Shown here piece by piece: positions 44,132-52,535 of a stretch of DNA of 64,000 nt. Position 1 is the stretch's first letter. Each line of letters begins with the position of its first letter. Source of the DNA: a virus; the IMG/VR virus record IMGVR_UViG_3300020578_000017, positions 1 through 64,000 of that record. One strand, 5' to 3'. Under the pieces are notes generated by a model. That model was not told the DNA's origin, did not search any database, and saw only the letters and a list, made by a program, of their open reading frames with translations. Both the position numbers and the translations under genes were made by a program.

Positions 44132-46174
44132 TTAGATGTTGGTAGACTTGGCGAAGTAACGAATATAGATATGGTCGCCGACGATAGAACCGTAAACCTT
44201 AACGACGCGGCTCTCACGAGTAAAGGTGAACTGGGGCATTTCTGCACCAGAGTTGCCTTCTTCGATTAGCTGACCGTTTAGGTATACTTCTAGGTCGGAA
44301 TCAGAAGCAGCGCCTGCGGAAGGAACAGCGAAATTCGCTTGGTTGTAGTAGTAGCCAGAAGCTAATACGACTTCATCGTTAGAATCATCAGCAATAACTG
44401 CCTTAGCCTTAGGCTCCTTGATACCTAGAGAGCCTAGGGCGTGGCTGTGTAGTGCGTCTGCACCAGAGATGACAGAATCGTTGACTAGCTTAGCTAGGTC
44501 GGAACCTAGGGCTGTGTCACCAGCGAAGGAGAAGCTGGCATCTGCATCAACGCTGAAGCTGGCGCCAGCTTGCATAGAAATGCTTGCACCAGACTCAACT
44601 ACCATTGAACCATGACCTTTTTGAACATTGCTCTTTAGGATTAGGTCGCCACCCTCGTCGATGGTTAGGTTTGCACCGGAAACCATGGTGACAGAAGACT
44701 TTAGGCTGCTGTTGCCATCGAAACCTAGTGCAACGGTGTTACCTAGAACGTAAATGTTCTGACCAGCCTGTAGGGTACCTGCACCGGAGAACTGGACGAA
44801 GTTTAGGTCATCGCCAGCGTCAGCAATGGCTAATGCAGAGATTGAGGAATTTAGTACCCAAGAAGTGTTGGACTGATCGGTACCATTCTTAACAAAGCAG
44901 TAAGTACCACGGGGTAGCTCACCGACAATGTTAGCATCCTCATCACGCTCAAGAACCCAGGCGGAAGAAACGCTACCCTTATCGATAACGATATAGATGC
45001 CGTTGAACTTGGCAAGAGCCTCGTCCTTGATTAGGACGCGATCACCATTATCAACAGAGTAACCATCAAGTACTAAAGCGCCGTTGTTCTCAGCGGTTAG
45101 CTTGGTGTGCTTGATTCCATGGCTGTTGTTAGAAGCGCTCTCAGAAGCATTGTTGGCAGGTAGAGCAACCTTAGAAGCAGCCCAGACCATCTCCTTAACG
45201 GTTAGACCCTGAGCAACGTGGTCAACATACTGCTTGGTGGCAGCTTGTAGAGCAGAAGCAGGATCTTGAGCTAAGGTTACGGTTGATTGGAAGGTAGCTG
45301 CACCCTTCTGTAGCATAGTGCTTTCCATGGTGATAGCACCGGTTACCTGGACTGCGCCAGCGAACTGAGCTAAACCACCAACGTTTAGAGTGCTCTTTAG
45401 AGCAGAAGCGCCAGTGACAACGACAGAGCTAGCAAACTGAGCCGCACCAGCAACGTCTAAGGTGCTCTCTAGAACAGAAGCGCCAGTGATCTGAACGTTA
45501 TTAGCGAACTGAGCTAAACCAGCAACGTCTAGAGTGCTCTTTAGAATAGAAGCACCAGTGATCTGAACGTTATTAGCGAACTGAGCTAAACCAGCAACGT
45601 CTAAGGTGCTCTTTAGCATAGAAGCGCCAGTGACGCTAACGGAGCTAGCAAGCTGAGCCGCGCCAGCAACGTCTAGAGTGCTCTGTAGAATAGAAGCACC
45701 AGTGATCTGAACGTTATTAGCGAACTGAGCTAAACCGACAACGTCTAAGGTGCTCTTTAGAGCAGAAGCGCCAGTGACAACGACAGAGCTAGCAAACTGA
45801 GCCGCACCAGCAACGTCTAAGAGGCTCTCTAGAATAGAAGCGCCGGTAACGGTTAAAGCGCCACCAACTTGTAGGGCGGCCTTCATCTGAGCGTTGCCGC
45901 TTGCGATTAAGGTGCCACCGATTAGAGCATTGCCAGTGATGCTGGCTTCTTGACCAACATATAAACCACTAGCAATATGAACATTGGCTAAGAAATCAGC
46001 GCCAGAACGTACACTTAAAGTACCTGATAAAGTAGCGCCGCTAGAGACGGTTAAAGAACCGCTTAGCGCAGTGCCACTTGCGACAGAGAAGGTGCCTCTG
46101 ATCGCAATGTTGTTCTCTAAGTGACGTGAAGCAATTGCTCCACTGGCGATTTGGAAACCCCTAAATTGTCCCAT
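44132..46174 (-). CDS. Tail-fibre-like protein with 24-residue repeats
   Basis: A 680-residue protein. Residues 28-105 are short beta turns of the form VASGTALSGS. Residues 108-300 hold eight 24-residue repeats (TGASILKSTLDVAGLAQF type), probably a trimeric beta-helical shaft. Near 310-330 LAQDPASALQAATKQYVDHV is the 'AaTKqYVD' motif found before the head domain of many fibres and tailspikes. A beta segment with DGYSVDNGDRVLIKD follows. Near the end VYLNGQLIEEGN and VVKVYGSIVGDHIYIRYFAK form a terminal unit. A strong GAGGGTGA ribosome site precedes it. It uses GC-richer codons than neighbouring genes, like the capsid gene. Confidence 0.82.
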   Translation of the reverse strand: MGQFRGFQIASGAIASRHLENNIAIRGTFSVASGTALSGSLTVSSGATLSGTLSVRSGADFLANVHIASGLYVGQEASITGNALIGGTLIASGNAQMKAALQVGGALTVTGASILESLLDVAGAAQFASSVVVTGASALKSTLDVVGLAQFANNVQITGASILQSTLDVAGAAQLASSVSVTGASMLKSTLDVAGLAQFANNVQITGASILKSTLDVAGLAQFANNVQITGASVLESTLDVAGAAQFASSVVVTGASALKSTLNVGGLAQFAGAVQVTGAITMESTMLQKGAATFQSTVTLAQDPASALQAATKQYVDHVAQGLTVKEMVWAASKVALPANNASESASNNSHGIKHTKLTAENNGALVLDGYSVDNGDRVLIKDEALAKFNGIYIVIDKGSVSSAWVLERDEDANIVGELPRGTYCFVKNGTDQSNTSWVLNSSISALAIADAGDDLNFVQFSGAGTLQAGQNIYVLGNTVALGFDGNSSLKSSVTMVSGANLTIDEGGDLILKSNVQKGHGSMVVESGASISMQAGASFSVDADASFSFAGDTALGSDLAKLVNDSVISGADALHSHALGSLGIKEPKAKAVIADDSNDEVVLASGYYYNQANFAVPSAGAASDSDLEVYLNGQLIEEGNSGAEMPQFTFTRESRVVKVYGSIVGDHIYIRYFAKSTNI
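45275..45853 (-). repeat. Eight tandem 72-bp coding repeats
   Basis: The fibre gene contains eight adjacent units of 72 bp (24 codons). They alternate LAQFANNVQITGAS and AAQFASSVVVTGAS endings. Several units are nearly identical at DNA level, so unequal recombination could change shaft length. The last unit is diverged. Confidence 0.85.
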
Positions 46175-46232
46175 TTAATCACCCTCACTAAGTAATGCCG
46201 ACATTTAATCTGCGTCTAAAATATACAAACGA

Positions 46233-46478
46233 TTAACTATGTAAAAGAGACTTTAAGCTTTGGACTCTATCTGCATAGCTTAAAGCATCAACTTTTGACC
46301 TTCGTCCAAAATATTCATTTCTTAGCTGACTTATTCCGCCTAAATCATGAAATACAAAAAAGAACCTTGACTTATCTTTCCTGGTTTTTACCATGTCGCA
46401 TCCTGCACACTGAAGAAATGCAGCAAAGTACAAATCGCAGGTTTCGTATTCTTTTTCTTGAAGACTTGGGGCTTCCAT
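46233..46478 (-). CDS. DUF5659-like small protein
   Basis: An 81-residue protein starting MEAPSLQEKEYETCDLYFAA; AAAGGATAATAGT before ATG 46478 supports this start over an ATG 24 bases upstream inside the previous gene. The pattern 'yeT.DLYfAAfL...G', then SRFFFVFHD and a helix ending SLKSLLHS matches the DUF5659 family of phage and plasmid proteins. The family has no assigned function. CAGC near residue 25 may bind metal. Confidence 0.68.
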   Translation of the reverse strand: MEAPSLQEKEYETCDLYFAAFLQCAGCDMVKTRKDKSRFFFVFHDLGGISQLRNEYFGRRSKVDALSYADRVQSLKSLLHS

Positions 46479-46482
46479 ACTA

Positions 46483-46836
46483 TTATCCTTTAAATTTATC
46501 ATAAGAAGCTGTATTATACCCTCTTTCTTTTGCTAGCTTCTTCGCATCGGACCAAGAAGATACAATCTCACCATTGACATTAGGTAAAACTTTATCTGAC
46601 TTGTGCTCTACTCTTTGCTTTCTATCTAGCAATAAAGAGTTTTTTGTTCTTAACTCTTTTTCCTTCAGTAACTTACCTGTCCAGTTATCTCCCTTAAGAT
46701 GGATATTTGGATTACCTATTAATTTCTGTAAGAAGTTTGAGCAACTATCGCAAGAAAATACTGGTCTTTCTTTTATTGAGTGCGATACCTCACAGTAAGT
46801 ATCGCACTCCTTGCAATATAAAGTATATTTAGGCAT
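46483..46836 (-). CDS. FmdB-like zinc-ribbon protein, second copy
   Basis: A 117-residue protein beginning MPKYTLYCKECDTYCEVSHS, with CDSC about 20 residues on, so a CxxC...CxxC zinc ribbon. The start matches the 32223-32594 gene. The C-terminal ~80 residues are charged and helical, with SSWSDAKKLAKERGYNTAS near the end. It overlaps its upstream gene by eight bases. The role may be regulatory or structural. Confidence 0.7.
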   Translation of the reverse strand: MPKYTLYCKECDTYCEVSHSIKERPVFSCDSCSNFLQKLIGNPNIHLKGDNWTGKLLKEKELRTKNSLLLDRKQRVEHKSDKVLPNVNGEIVSSWSDAKKLAKERGYNTASYDKFKG

Positions 46837-47800
46837 TGTTTGACAACATGTCTAGTTTAGATGTTATAAACTTCTTTACAGCACCCTTTTCTAGAAGAAG
46901 CAAAGCTCTTAAAGTAGCAATATCATTAGTATTTTCAACAAACTCTTTCCTTTCACGGAAAGAAAGATCTTTCCAGTTATAAGGAATGTCCTTAACTGTG
47001 TTATTCTTTACATCTGGCTTTGCATCTAAAGAAGTTGCTAGTTCAGTATACTCTTTTGCTTCCTCTACTTTATTTGGCTGAGACTTAGCAGTCTTTGCTT
47101 TTTTTTCTGCCTTTACAGGGGTCGCCTCTTTTTTAGGTACAGAAAGAACCTCAATACCTTGTTGCTGGACAGTAGATAGAGCCTCTGTATCTAACTCGCT
47201 TCCGCCAAAAACTCTCTTATGGCTAGGAGGTTCTATGGTAGGAACGCTATTTTTTGTGTTAACTAAAGGCACGGTGTCAAGGAACTTTTTCGCCGTTATC
47301 TTGGGTGACCTATTAAGTTGAGTAGCTTCACCGCCATCTGACAAAACTTCTAGACTAGGAATGCTCTTAAGATCATTGTTGTCTTGTAGCGACTTTCTGG
47401 CAGCTTTTTTCGCCTTTAATGAAGGTAATGCTTCATCAAGTGGTACATTATCATCATCTTCATCAGATATTACTTTCGAGCTGAAATCAATAACTGGCTG
47501 AGGTTTCTTTCTTGGTAACTCTGAGTCTGACTGCTCTGCAGACCTAACCTTATACTTGTCTAAAAGAGCCTGTGAGTTAAGTTTCGGGTTAACTGCTGGC
47601 GTATTCTGTACTTCTACGTCAACTGAATCATCTGTAGCTAATAACCACCCTCTCCTAATAGCACCAGAAAGCCCAGGCGCTGTGAACTTTTGCTCTCCCA
47701 GTAGTAAAGTGGTCCCATCAAAGCCAACTACCTGGGAAGATCTTAGAGTTTTGTTTATTTCACCGATAGTAAAGTTTTTAATTACAACATATTGCTGCAT
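46829..47800 (-). CDS. Unknown protein with N-terminal 'AI..GWL' domain
   Basis: A 323-residue protein. Residues ~1-60 form a small beta domain ending PGLSGAIRRGWLLATDD, similar to PSVVQAIHKRWIISVSD in the 37567-38157 protein. A long hydrophilic linker follows, rich in Lys, Ser, Glu and Pro. The C-terminal ~55 residues form a helical domain (DIPYNWKDLSFRERKEFVEN). Small end domains with a flexible linker suggest a tether or capsid-vertex attachment protein. It is first in its transcript, after the capsid gene terminator. Function is unknown. Confidence 0.58.
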   Translation of the reverse strand: MQQYVVIKNFTIGEINKTLRSSQVVGFDGTTLLLGEQKFTAPGLSGAIRRGWLLATDDSVDVEVQNTPAVNPKLNSQALLDKYKVRSAEQSDSELPRKKPQPVIDFSSKVISDEDDDNVPLDEALPSLKAKKAARKSLQDNNDLKSIPSLEVLSDGGEATQLNRSPKITAKKFLDTVPLVNTKNSVPTIEPPSHKRVFGGSELDTEALSTVQQQGIEVLSVPKKEATPVKAEKKAKTAKSQPNKVEEAKEYTELATSLDAKPDVKNNTVKDIPYNWKDLSFRERKEFVENTNDIATLRALLLLEKGAVKKFITSKLDMLSNNA

Positions 47801-47825
47801 ATAAATTAAATCTCCGAATATATTA

Positions 47826-47833
47826 TATTATAG
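47826..47833 (-). promoter_or_regulatory. CTATAATA promoter-like motif after capsid terminator
   Basis: CTATAATA sits eight bases beyond the terminator arm and about 26 bases before the ATG of the 46829-47800 gene; CGGAGA is its ribosome site. The same motif class follows other terminators in the window. Confidence 0.42.
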
Positions 47834-47840
47834 ATAAGGA

Positions 47841-47868
47841 AAGAGGCGGGTGTTTCCACCCGCCTCTT
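47841..47868 (-). terminator. Terminator after major capsid gene
   Basis: AAGAGGCGGGTG pairs perfectly over 12 bp with CACCCGCCTCTT around a four-base loop, about 20 bases after the capsid stop. The T-run on the minus strand is short (TTTCCTT). It separates the capsid transcript from the fibre genes. Confidence 0.82.
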
Positions 47869-47887
47869 AAAATTAGGCTCTTATATC

Positions 47888-48751
47888 CTATCGAGCAATC
47901 GATAGAGACTGGAGGCCTAGTGGGTTGTGAATACCGATACCGACGTTCTCGAATACGGAGAAGCCGATTAGGCGGTTCTTTGGATCATCAGCGGAAAGAA
48001 CGGTTAGTTCTGTACGAACTGGCATTCTGCCGAAGAACTCAGGCTCGGCGCAGACGTATACGGTTCCGGGAGGAACGATACGAGAAACGATGATCTGAGC
48101 GCCCCAGATGTAAGCCATTAGACCGGTCTTTAGTAAGACGGCCTGAGTCTCGATATCTAGGATATCGCGACCAAACTTACGGATATCGGTGTAGTCCTTA
48201 GCATTCATGAAGATGCGGGAAACACGAAGGTCCCAACGCTCAATGTCAGCAAAGGCATCAGCTAGAGCGGAGGGGGTTAGGGGAGCGGTGATACCGATCT
48301 GCTGGTTAGGGGAGTTTGCAGCGCCGATAACAGCGTTCATTACTGCAAAGCTCTTGGTATCTTCTTGAGCCTGGATTTCAGCCTTGGCTAGATCCTGTGC
48401 ACGCTCAATTAGGTCGAAGCGGCGCTCCTTGACCTGAGTTAGAGGAATCTCAGGGTTGGAAGCGATTTCGAATAGGGGGAATAGAACACGAAGGCTCTTG
48501 GAAACAGAGATGATGTTCTCACCCTCTTCGCCCATTACAAATGCGGTGACATCGGGGTCACGGTCATAGATGGGTAGAGCGCCATCAGGTAGTTGCTCGA
48601 CGAGGTAAGCCTTACGGGCAACGGAAGAATAGTCGCGACGGCGACGTAGGGGCTGGACCATAGAAGCAGCTAGCTTAGCGCGACCACCAGCGGTCTTGAC
48701 TAAGTCGGAGATAATCCGTTGCTTGGTCTCGTTAGAAATGTGATCAGACAT
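47888..48751 (-). CDS. Major capsid protein
   Basis: A 287-residue protein. The basic N-terminal segment is followed by the E-loop/P-domain type pattern GALPIYDRDPDVTAFVMGEE and FEIASNPEIPLTQVKERRF, a long helix rich in Glu and Ala (ERAQDLAKAEIQAQEDTKSF), and GAQIIVSRIVPPGTVYVCAE near 215-235, where the 'sr.vp.g.vy....' strand of HK97-type capsids lies. It ends NVGIGIHNPLGLQSL. It is short for this fold, but order (protease, scaffold, decoration, capsid) agrees. It has its own strong terminator and GC-richer codons, as expected for the most abundant protein. Confidence 0.8.
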   Translation of the reverse strand: MSDHISNETKQRIISDLVKTAGGRAKLAASMVQPLRRRRDYSSVARKAYLVEQLPDGALPIYDRDPDVTAFVMGEEGENIISVSKSLRVLFPLFEIASNPEIPLTQVKERRFDLIERAQDLAKAEIQAQEDTKSFAVMNAVIGAANSPNQQIGITAPLTPSALADAFADIERWDLRVSRIFMNAKDYTDIRKFGRDILDIETQAVLLKTGLMAYIWGAQIIVSRIVPPGTVYVCAEPEFFGRMPVRTELTVLSADDPKNRLIGFSVFENVGIGIHNPLGLQSLSIAR

Positions 48752-48771
48752 TGTATCTTATCTCCTTACTC

Positions 48772-49272
48772 TTAAACTAGAAGTAGTAATCCGAGCCAGG
48801 GGTCGGAAGCGGTGGGAGCCTTGACAACAACGCCGACTTCAACGGTAGAAGCGCCCTTTTCCTTGGTTAGAAGACCATTGGCGGAGGAATATAGAAGGTC
48901 GCCAGCGGCATAAGCAGCTAGAGCGGCGCCATCGCCGTCGTTAGTATGAGTCTCATAAACGTCAACCTGGCAAGCGCCTAGGCAATGGACGAAGGGACCC
49001 TTTTCTGAAGCTACTGCGGGGGTATTCTCGAAAGGATTACCGGCAGCGTTGTTGATGAATAGACCTAGGGGACGATCAGAGCGGTCACAGGCGCCGACTA
49101 AAAGATCATCCTTTAGACCAGCAACGGAACCACCTAGGACGCCATTAGGCATGCTTGCACTAAGAGTGTCATTGGTGTAATCACCACCTAGTGAATTAAC
49201 CTTTGTGAAAGCATCTTCCTCTAATGAGAATAGAGAGTTACGATGCCCCACATATTGAATGCGTAGAGCCAT
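48772..49272 (-). CDS. Head decoration / stabilisation-like protein
   Basis: A 166-residue protein directly upstream of the capsid gene. Beta-rich, with GPFVHCLGACQVDVYETH, then YAAGDLLYSSANGLLTKEKG and VEVGVVVKAPTASDPWLGLL. The 'y..GdlLY.s.nG.lt......vG.v...P...dp.lg' pattern is found in capsid-surface proteins that cement the lattice. It has a good GGAGAAAGG ribosome site. Use of GC-richer codons matches the capsid gene. Confidence 0.68.
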   Translation of the reverse strand: MALRIQYVGHRNSLFSLEEDAFTKVNSLGGDYTNDTLSASMPNGVLGGSVAGLKDDLLVGACDRSDRPLGLFINNAAGNPFENTPAVASEKGPFVHCLGACQVDVYETHTNDGDGAALAAYAAGDLLYSSANGLLTKEKGASTVEVGVVVKAPTASDPWLGLLLLV

Positions 49273-49311
49273 TTTTTTTTACCTTTCTCCTACAATCAGG
49301 AAAAACATTTT

Positions 49312-50304
49312 TTAGTAGTTGAAGTGCTCGCTGACATCAGGGTCAGACTTCCATAGACGGCTTAGGTTCTCAACATCCATCGTAGAACCGTTGGCGCGAG
49401 GGGCAGAAGCAATCTTCTTTACGCCACGCTTTTCAGCTGCACGATTGACATTACGAGAAGCGGTCTTGCTAAGGGAGTCCTTGATAGCAGCTTCCATCTT
49501 CATCGCCTTATCTGAATCATCTAAATCCATATCATCTGCGGCATCCTCAGAGACTGCAGAACCGAGACCATCCATCTCGTCATCGCCTTCACCCGCCATA
49601 TCTAGATCGAGGTCTAGATCGTCACCAGCTTCATCAGCCTCAACTTCTTCTGCTTCAGGAGCCTCTAGATCCATTGCTGGAACTTCTGCCATTGCCTCTG
49701 GCATATTTGCAGGGGGACCAAAGTCAGCAGGAGCTTCACCAGGCTCGCCGCCCTTTTGCCACTCTTCTTGGCCCATAACTGGAGCCATGGGTGCAGCCAT
49801 CTCAGGGGCCATAGCCTCAGGCATCCCTTCGGCTTCTGGAGCTTCTTCCTCACTATCAAGCTCGTCCATCTCAACAACTTCTGCAGCATACTTATTGATG
49901 CGGGCAACAGTGTCGATAAGGGAGCGTAGGGGTAGATCCATAAGGTCAGTGGCTTGCTTCTCGATGAACTCATCAGTACCATCTGGGAATAGAGCAGAGG
50001 CAACCTTAATAGCTAAAGAAGACTTCTTAGCTAGGGTCTGGGCTGTACGTAGTAAAGCAAGATTTGCTTGCTTTGAACCAGGCATTGCTACGTTAAGAGT
50101 GGGATGGCGCATATCCTTGTCCATCTTCCAATCATCACGCATGTCAGGTCTTTCATGGTTCTCGTTTGCTTCTGGGTCCCAAGTCATATACTGTTCTGCA
50201 TCGGGTACGGGACGTACACGATTTAGAGAGTTTGGATCGGCGTTTTCAACGTCGGAAGCGCGACGAGAAAATCCATCCTTGGTTAGGCGCTTTCTGTTAG
50301 CCAT
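49312..50304 (-). CDS. Probable scaffolding protein
   Basis: A 330-residue protein, very acidic in residues 140-265 (Glu, Asp, Ala, Met, Pro), with a Lys-rich helix near 80-135 and a final helix (MEAAIKDSLSKTASRNVN) ending in a basic zone and short acidic tail. Position between prohead protease and capsid, composition and predicted disorder fit a scaffold cleaved and expelled during maturation. No sequence family is recognised. The opposite strand is open for the same length but this follows from the codon composition. Confidence 0.55.
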   Translation of the reverse strand: MANRKRLTKDGFSRRASDVENADPNSLNRVRPVPDAEQYMTWDPEANENHERPDMRDDWKMDKDMRHPTLNVAMPGSKQANLALLRTAQTLAKKSSLAIKVASALFPDGTDEFIEKQATDLMDLPLRSLIDTVARINKYAAEVVEMDELDSEEEAPEAEGMPEAMAPEMAAPMAPVMGQEEWQKGGEPGEAPADFGPPANMPEAMAEVPAMDLEAPEAEEVEADEAGDDLDLDLDMAGEGDDEMDGLGSAVSEDAADDMDLDDSDKAMKMEAAIKDSLSKTASRNVNRAAEKRGVKKIASAPRANGSTMDVENLSRLWKSDPDVSEHFNY

Positions 50305-50326
50305 AGTAGTTTAAATAACCTCCAAG

Positions 50327-50686
50327 TTACTTAGCATTCTGTCTGCGTTGTAGAAGTCTCGCAACGCGCTTTTCGATTTCGTTGCTTACGGCATCAATCC
50401 GAGCAGCGAGTCGAGGGTTTTGATTCTCAACCTGAGTTGCAACATCATCAAGTTGATCAACGATAAAACTTGCCTTCTTTACTAAGGCAGAAAAAGAGCC
50501 ATTATTCTCGGAAGATGAAACAGAAGCCCCTTTCTCTACTACTGCTTCAACTGCAGCAGAAACAGCTTCTTCTTCATCATGAGCAAGTTCAACGTCTACA
50601 ACGATATCCCTGCCGCACTCACACTTGCCTAAAGTGAGCTGTTTTGCTACTTTGAACAGGCCTTCATAAGTTTGTTCACTAGCCAT
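50327..50686 (-). CDS. Small helical prohead-region protein
   Basis: A 119-residue protein. CECG near residue 22 is an isolated cysteine pair. The rest is helical: AHDEEEAVSAAVEAVVEKGA and a C-terminal amphipathic helix (NEIEKRVARLLQRRQNAK). It lies between the protease and the scaffold-like gene, as small core proteins do in other large phages. It has its own 68-base leader containing a terminator and possible promoter. Function is unknown. Confidence 0.58.
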   Translation of the reverse strand: MASEQTYEGLFKVAKQLTLGKCECGRDIVVDVELAHDEEEAVSAAVEAVVEKGASVSSSENNGSFSALVKKASFIVDQLDDVATQVENQNPRLAARIDAVSNEIEKRVARLLQRRQNAK

Positions 50687-50704
50687 GTTAGTTACCTTTA
50701 AAAA

Positions 50705-50723
50705 ATAGAGTTTGGTTCTCTAT
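50705..50723 (-). terminator. Short terminator after protease gene
   Basis: ATAGAG and CTCTAT pair around a seven-base loop and run straight into TTTTTT on the minus strand. The stem is short, so partial read-through is likely. Two TTTTATAAA-type repeats lie just before it. Confidence 0.55.
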
Positions 50724-50754
50724 GTAAGATTTTTTATAAAAGGTTTATAAAAAC

Positions 50755-51780
50755 TTAGTCTCTTACGATTAGATCATTCTCTTGTGTAGTGGACTGGGAA
50801 GCTGCTAAATTGCCATCCATATCCCTTTGGTTTTCTTCTTCGCCTTCTTCATCTGATGGAACATCTTCTTTTTCGGCTTCTACATCGCCACCAAAAAGGC
50901 TATCCAAAGTTTTCTGTAGGTTTTCATCTTCCTGCTCTGGACTTAGCTCTTTATTGTCATTTTCCTCATCATCTGTGTCCTCTGCCATCAAAGGCTTAGA
51001 GACTGCTGCGGATTTGACTAGACCTGAGAATAGACTTAAAGAATTTGCAGACTTACTCAAGAATGCAGTATCTAAATTTACGACATTTCTTAAAACTGCT
51101 CCACTAAATGCAGGAACTTCAACCCAGGAAGCTTCAATAAATCTTACCGACTCAGGATCGTTTTCATGCCCGCAGAGTTCTGCAATCGTCCTTAAGTTAC
51201 CTTTTTTATCCATGAACCTGGAGCCTTTTTCTCTTGTGACATGATCACAAAGCTCTTGTTCATTCCTGGCTTTTTTCCCACACTTTGTACAAAATGTATA
51301 AGCAGCAATGCAGCCCATCGACATAGCTTTCATCGAACCCGTTTTGATTCTATGAACTAAGTCCTCATGCTTTCTATGAGTAGCAACAAGAATATCGCAA
51401 TATAAAGTTTCACCTTTAATATCCCTAAGCACAGCATCTACAATAGTACCTTTCGAAAGCTCTGGAACCTGAACATGCTCAACGTAGTTTGGGGCGCCAA
51501 CAAATGTTCGATAGGTTTGCTTAAGTGTTCCTCTTGTCCAGCTATCGTAATTTTGATTGATGTACTTCTCTGAAGAAAGCTTGATGTGATGATCGCAATC
51601 TTCTTCTGTATCAACTGATGCAATGATGGTACAATGCGAAAATAAATATTCTTTTGGACTGTAAGCTTTAATGTCGAAACTAGAAGTCAAGCCAACGCTT
51701 GCATTCTTAGAAAAACCTTTTCGATAAGGATTAAAATCTGTATCGACAAAAAGAGCATTAGCAAATATCTTAAACGCCAT
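50755..51780 (-). CDS. Prohead maturation protease-like protein
   Basis: 341 residues if begun at ATG 51780 (MAFKIFANALFVDTDFNP); an in-frame start 38 codons upstream would give a poor N-terminus and overlap the previous gene by more. About residues 70-150 hold YRTFVGAPNYVEHVQVPEL (candidate His), then ILVATHRKHEDLVHRIKTGS and MKAMSMGC (candidate Ser), the order found in herpes/HK97-type prohead proteases. CTKCGK and a CDH/CGH pair around 165-200 may form a zinc site. The C-terminal ~100 residues are acidic and probably cleaved. Location between portal and capsid supports the call. Confidence 0.72.
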   Translation of the reverse strand: MAFKIFANALFVDTDFNPYRKGFSKNASVGLTSSFDIKAYSPKEYLFSHCTIIASVDTEEDCDHHIKLSSEKYINQNYDSWTRGTLKQTYRTFVGAPNYVEHVQVPELSKGTIVDAVLRDIKGETLYCDILVATHRKHEDLVHRIKTGSMKAMSMGCIAAYTFCTKCGKKARNEQELCDHVTREKGSRFMDKKGNLRTIAELCGHENDPESVRFIEASWVEVPAFSGAVLRNVVNLDTAFLSKSANSLSLFSGLVKSAAVSKPLMAEDTDDEENDNKELSPEQEDENLQKTLDSLFGGDVEAEKEDVPSDEEGEEENQRDMDGNLAASQSTTQENDLIVRD

Positions 51781-52003
51781 TTTTTTTCTTCTTTCTCTTC
51801 TTACTCTTTTTACGCTCAATAAGATCGTTTTGCAAGCGAGTGAAATCCATTCCAGTAGATGTGTTTGAATAGCTACCATGTGGTAGTGTTTCAATATAAT
51901 ACAAAGAAGGAGCTATACCACCATCTACAAAACCAGGAGCAGAATCTGCTAGATTGGATTTTTTTTGCAGATAAAGATGGATAACACTAAAACTATCCAT
52001 CAA
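51770..52003 (-). CDS. Small basic-tailed protein
   Basis: A 77-residue protein overlapping both neighbours by 11 bases. The first 60 residues are neutral (GIAPSLYYIETLPHGSYS), and the end is a Lys/Arg cluster (RKKSKKRKKKKNGV) whose codons also form the ribosome site of the protease gene. The size and overlaps suggest a real, translationally coupled gene. A basic tail might contact DNA or an acidic core protein. No family is recognised. Confidence 0.5.
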   Translation of the reverse strand: MMDSFSVIHLYLQKKSNLADSAPGFVDGGIAPSLYYIETLPHGSYSNTSTGMDFTRLQNDLIERKKSKKRKKKKNGV

Positions 52004-52535
52004 TCAGATCATGAATGACTGTTAAATAAACAGCATTTTGAAAAGCAACATCTCTATTGAAAAGACTTGAAACTACTAGACGAATATCTTCATCAGCTAA
52101 GTTGTCGCCAAACATGCTACTTACTTTAGTAAAGGTACTTAGCTCTGTATCGCCTTCGTTTTTAAGAAGTCTTGCTTCTTTCATTACACTAGCTAGTTTT
52201 TTAAGGTGAGATACGACTACACCAACCTGAGCGGCAGAGGGAACACCACCAACGGCGCCGATAACTTTTGGATCGTCTTTTGATGGCACCATTAGATCAA
52301 CTACAGTAGGCCTTACTCCCAAAGCATCTGATACAGGTAAAAGATCTTCTGGAGAATGCCTTCCGATTTGGTGAGGCCACTGCACATCAACCTTGTCAAT
52401 GCTTGGATGTAAAGCTAAAATGGTCCCGACAAATGAAGACCCATAGTGGCTTGTAATCATAAGCTGCACAGTTTGTCCAACTTTAAAGTCAGAGGTTTTA
52501 GCTGCAAATGGATATAAGGCAAACTTTTTAAACAT
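51993..52535 (-). CDS. Unknown protein with SH3-like N-terminal barrel
   Basis: A 180-residue protein. Residues ~18-70 are beta (FKVGQTVQLMITSHYGSSFV, then KVDVQWPHQIGRHSPEDLLP), in the form of an SH3/KOW-like barrel. A Gly/Val-rich link (GAVGGVPSAAQVG) follows, then helices. Its stop overlaps the next gene. The block between portal and protease usually holds head-assembly factors. Function is unknown. Confidence 0.58.
   Translation of the reverse strand: MFKKFALYPFAAKTSDFKVGQTVQLMITSHYGSSFVGTILALHPSIDKVDVQWPHQIGRHSPEDLLPVSDALGVRPTVVDLMVPSKDDPKVIGAVGGVPSAAQVGVVVSHLKKLASVMKEARLLKNEGDTELSTFTKVSSMFGDNLADEDIRLVVSSLFNRDVAFQNAVYLTVIHDLIDG

Noticed and set aside
45275-45853. CRISPR-like array
   Set aside because: The 72-bp units are in frame within a fibre gene, have no variable spacers and encode a regular beta shaft.
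46479-46502. Upstream ATG for the DUF5659-like gene
   Set aside because: It lies within the preceding gene. AAAGGA is placed correctly only for the ATG at 46478.
49319-50314. Long plus-strand open frame of 331 codons opposite the scaffold-like gene
   Set aside because: It mirrors the Glu/Asp/Ala-rich minus-strand gene and translates to Ser/Ala-rich low complexity with no motif. The minus-strand gene has the ribosome site and fits the gene order.
51781-51894. Upstream start for the prohead protease
   Set aside because: The extra 38 residues are of unlike composition and lie wholly within the previous gene. ATG 51780 gives a sensible N-terminus.
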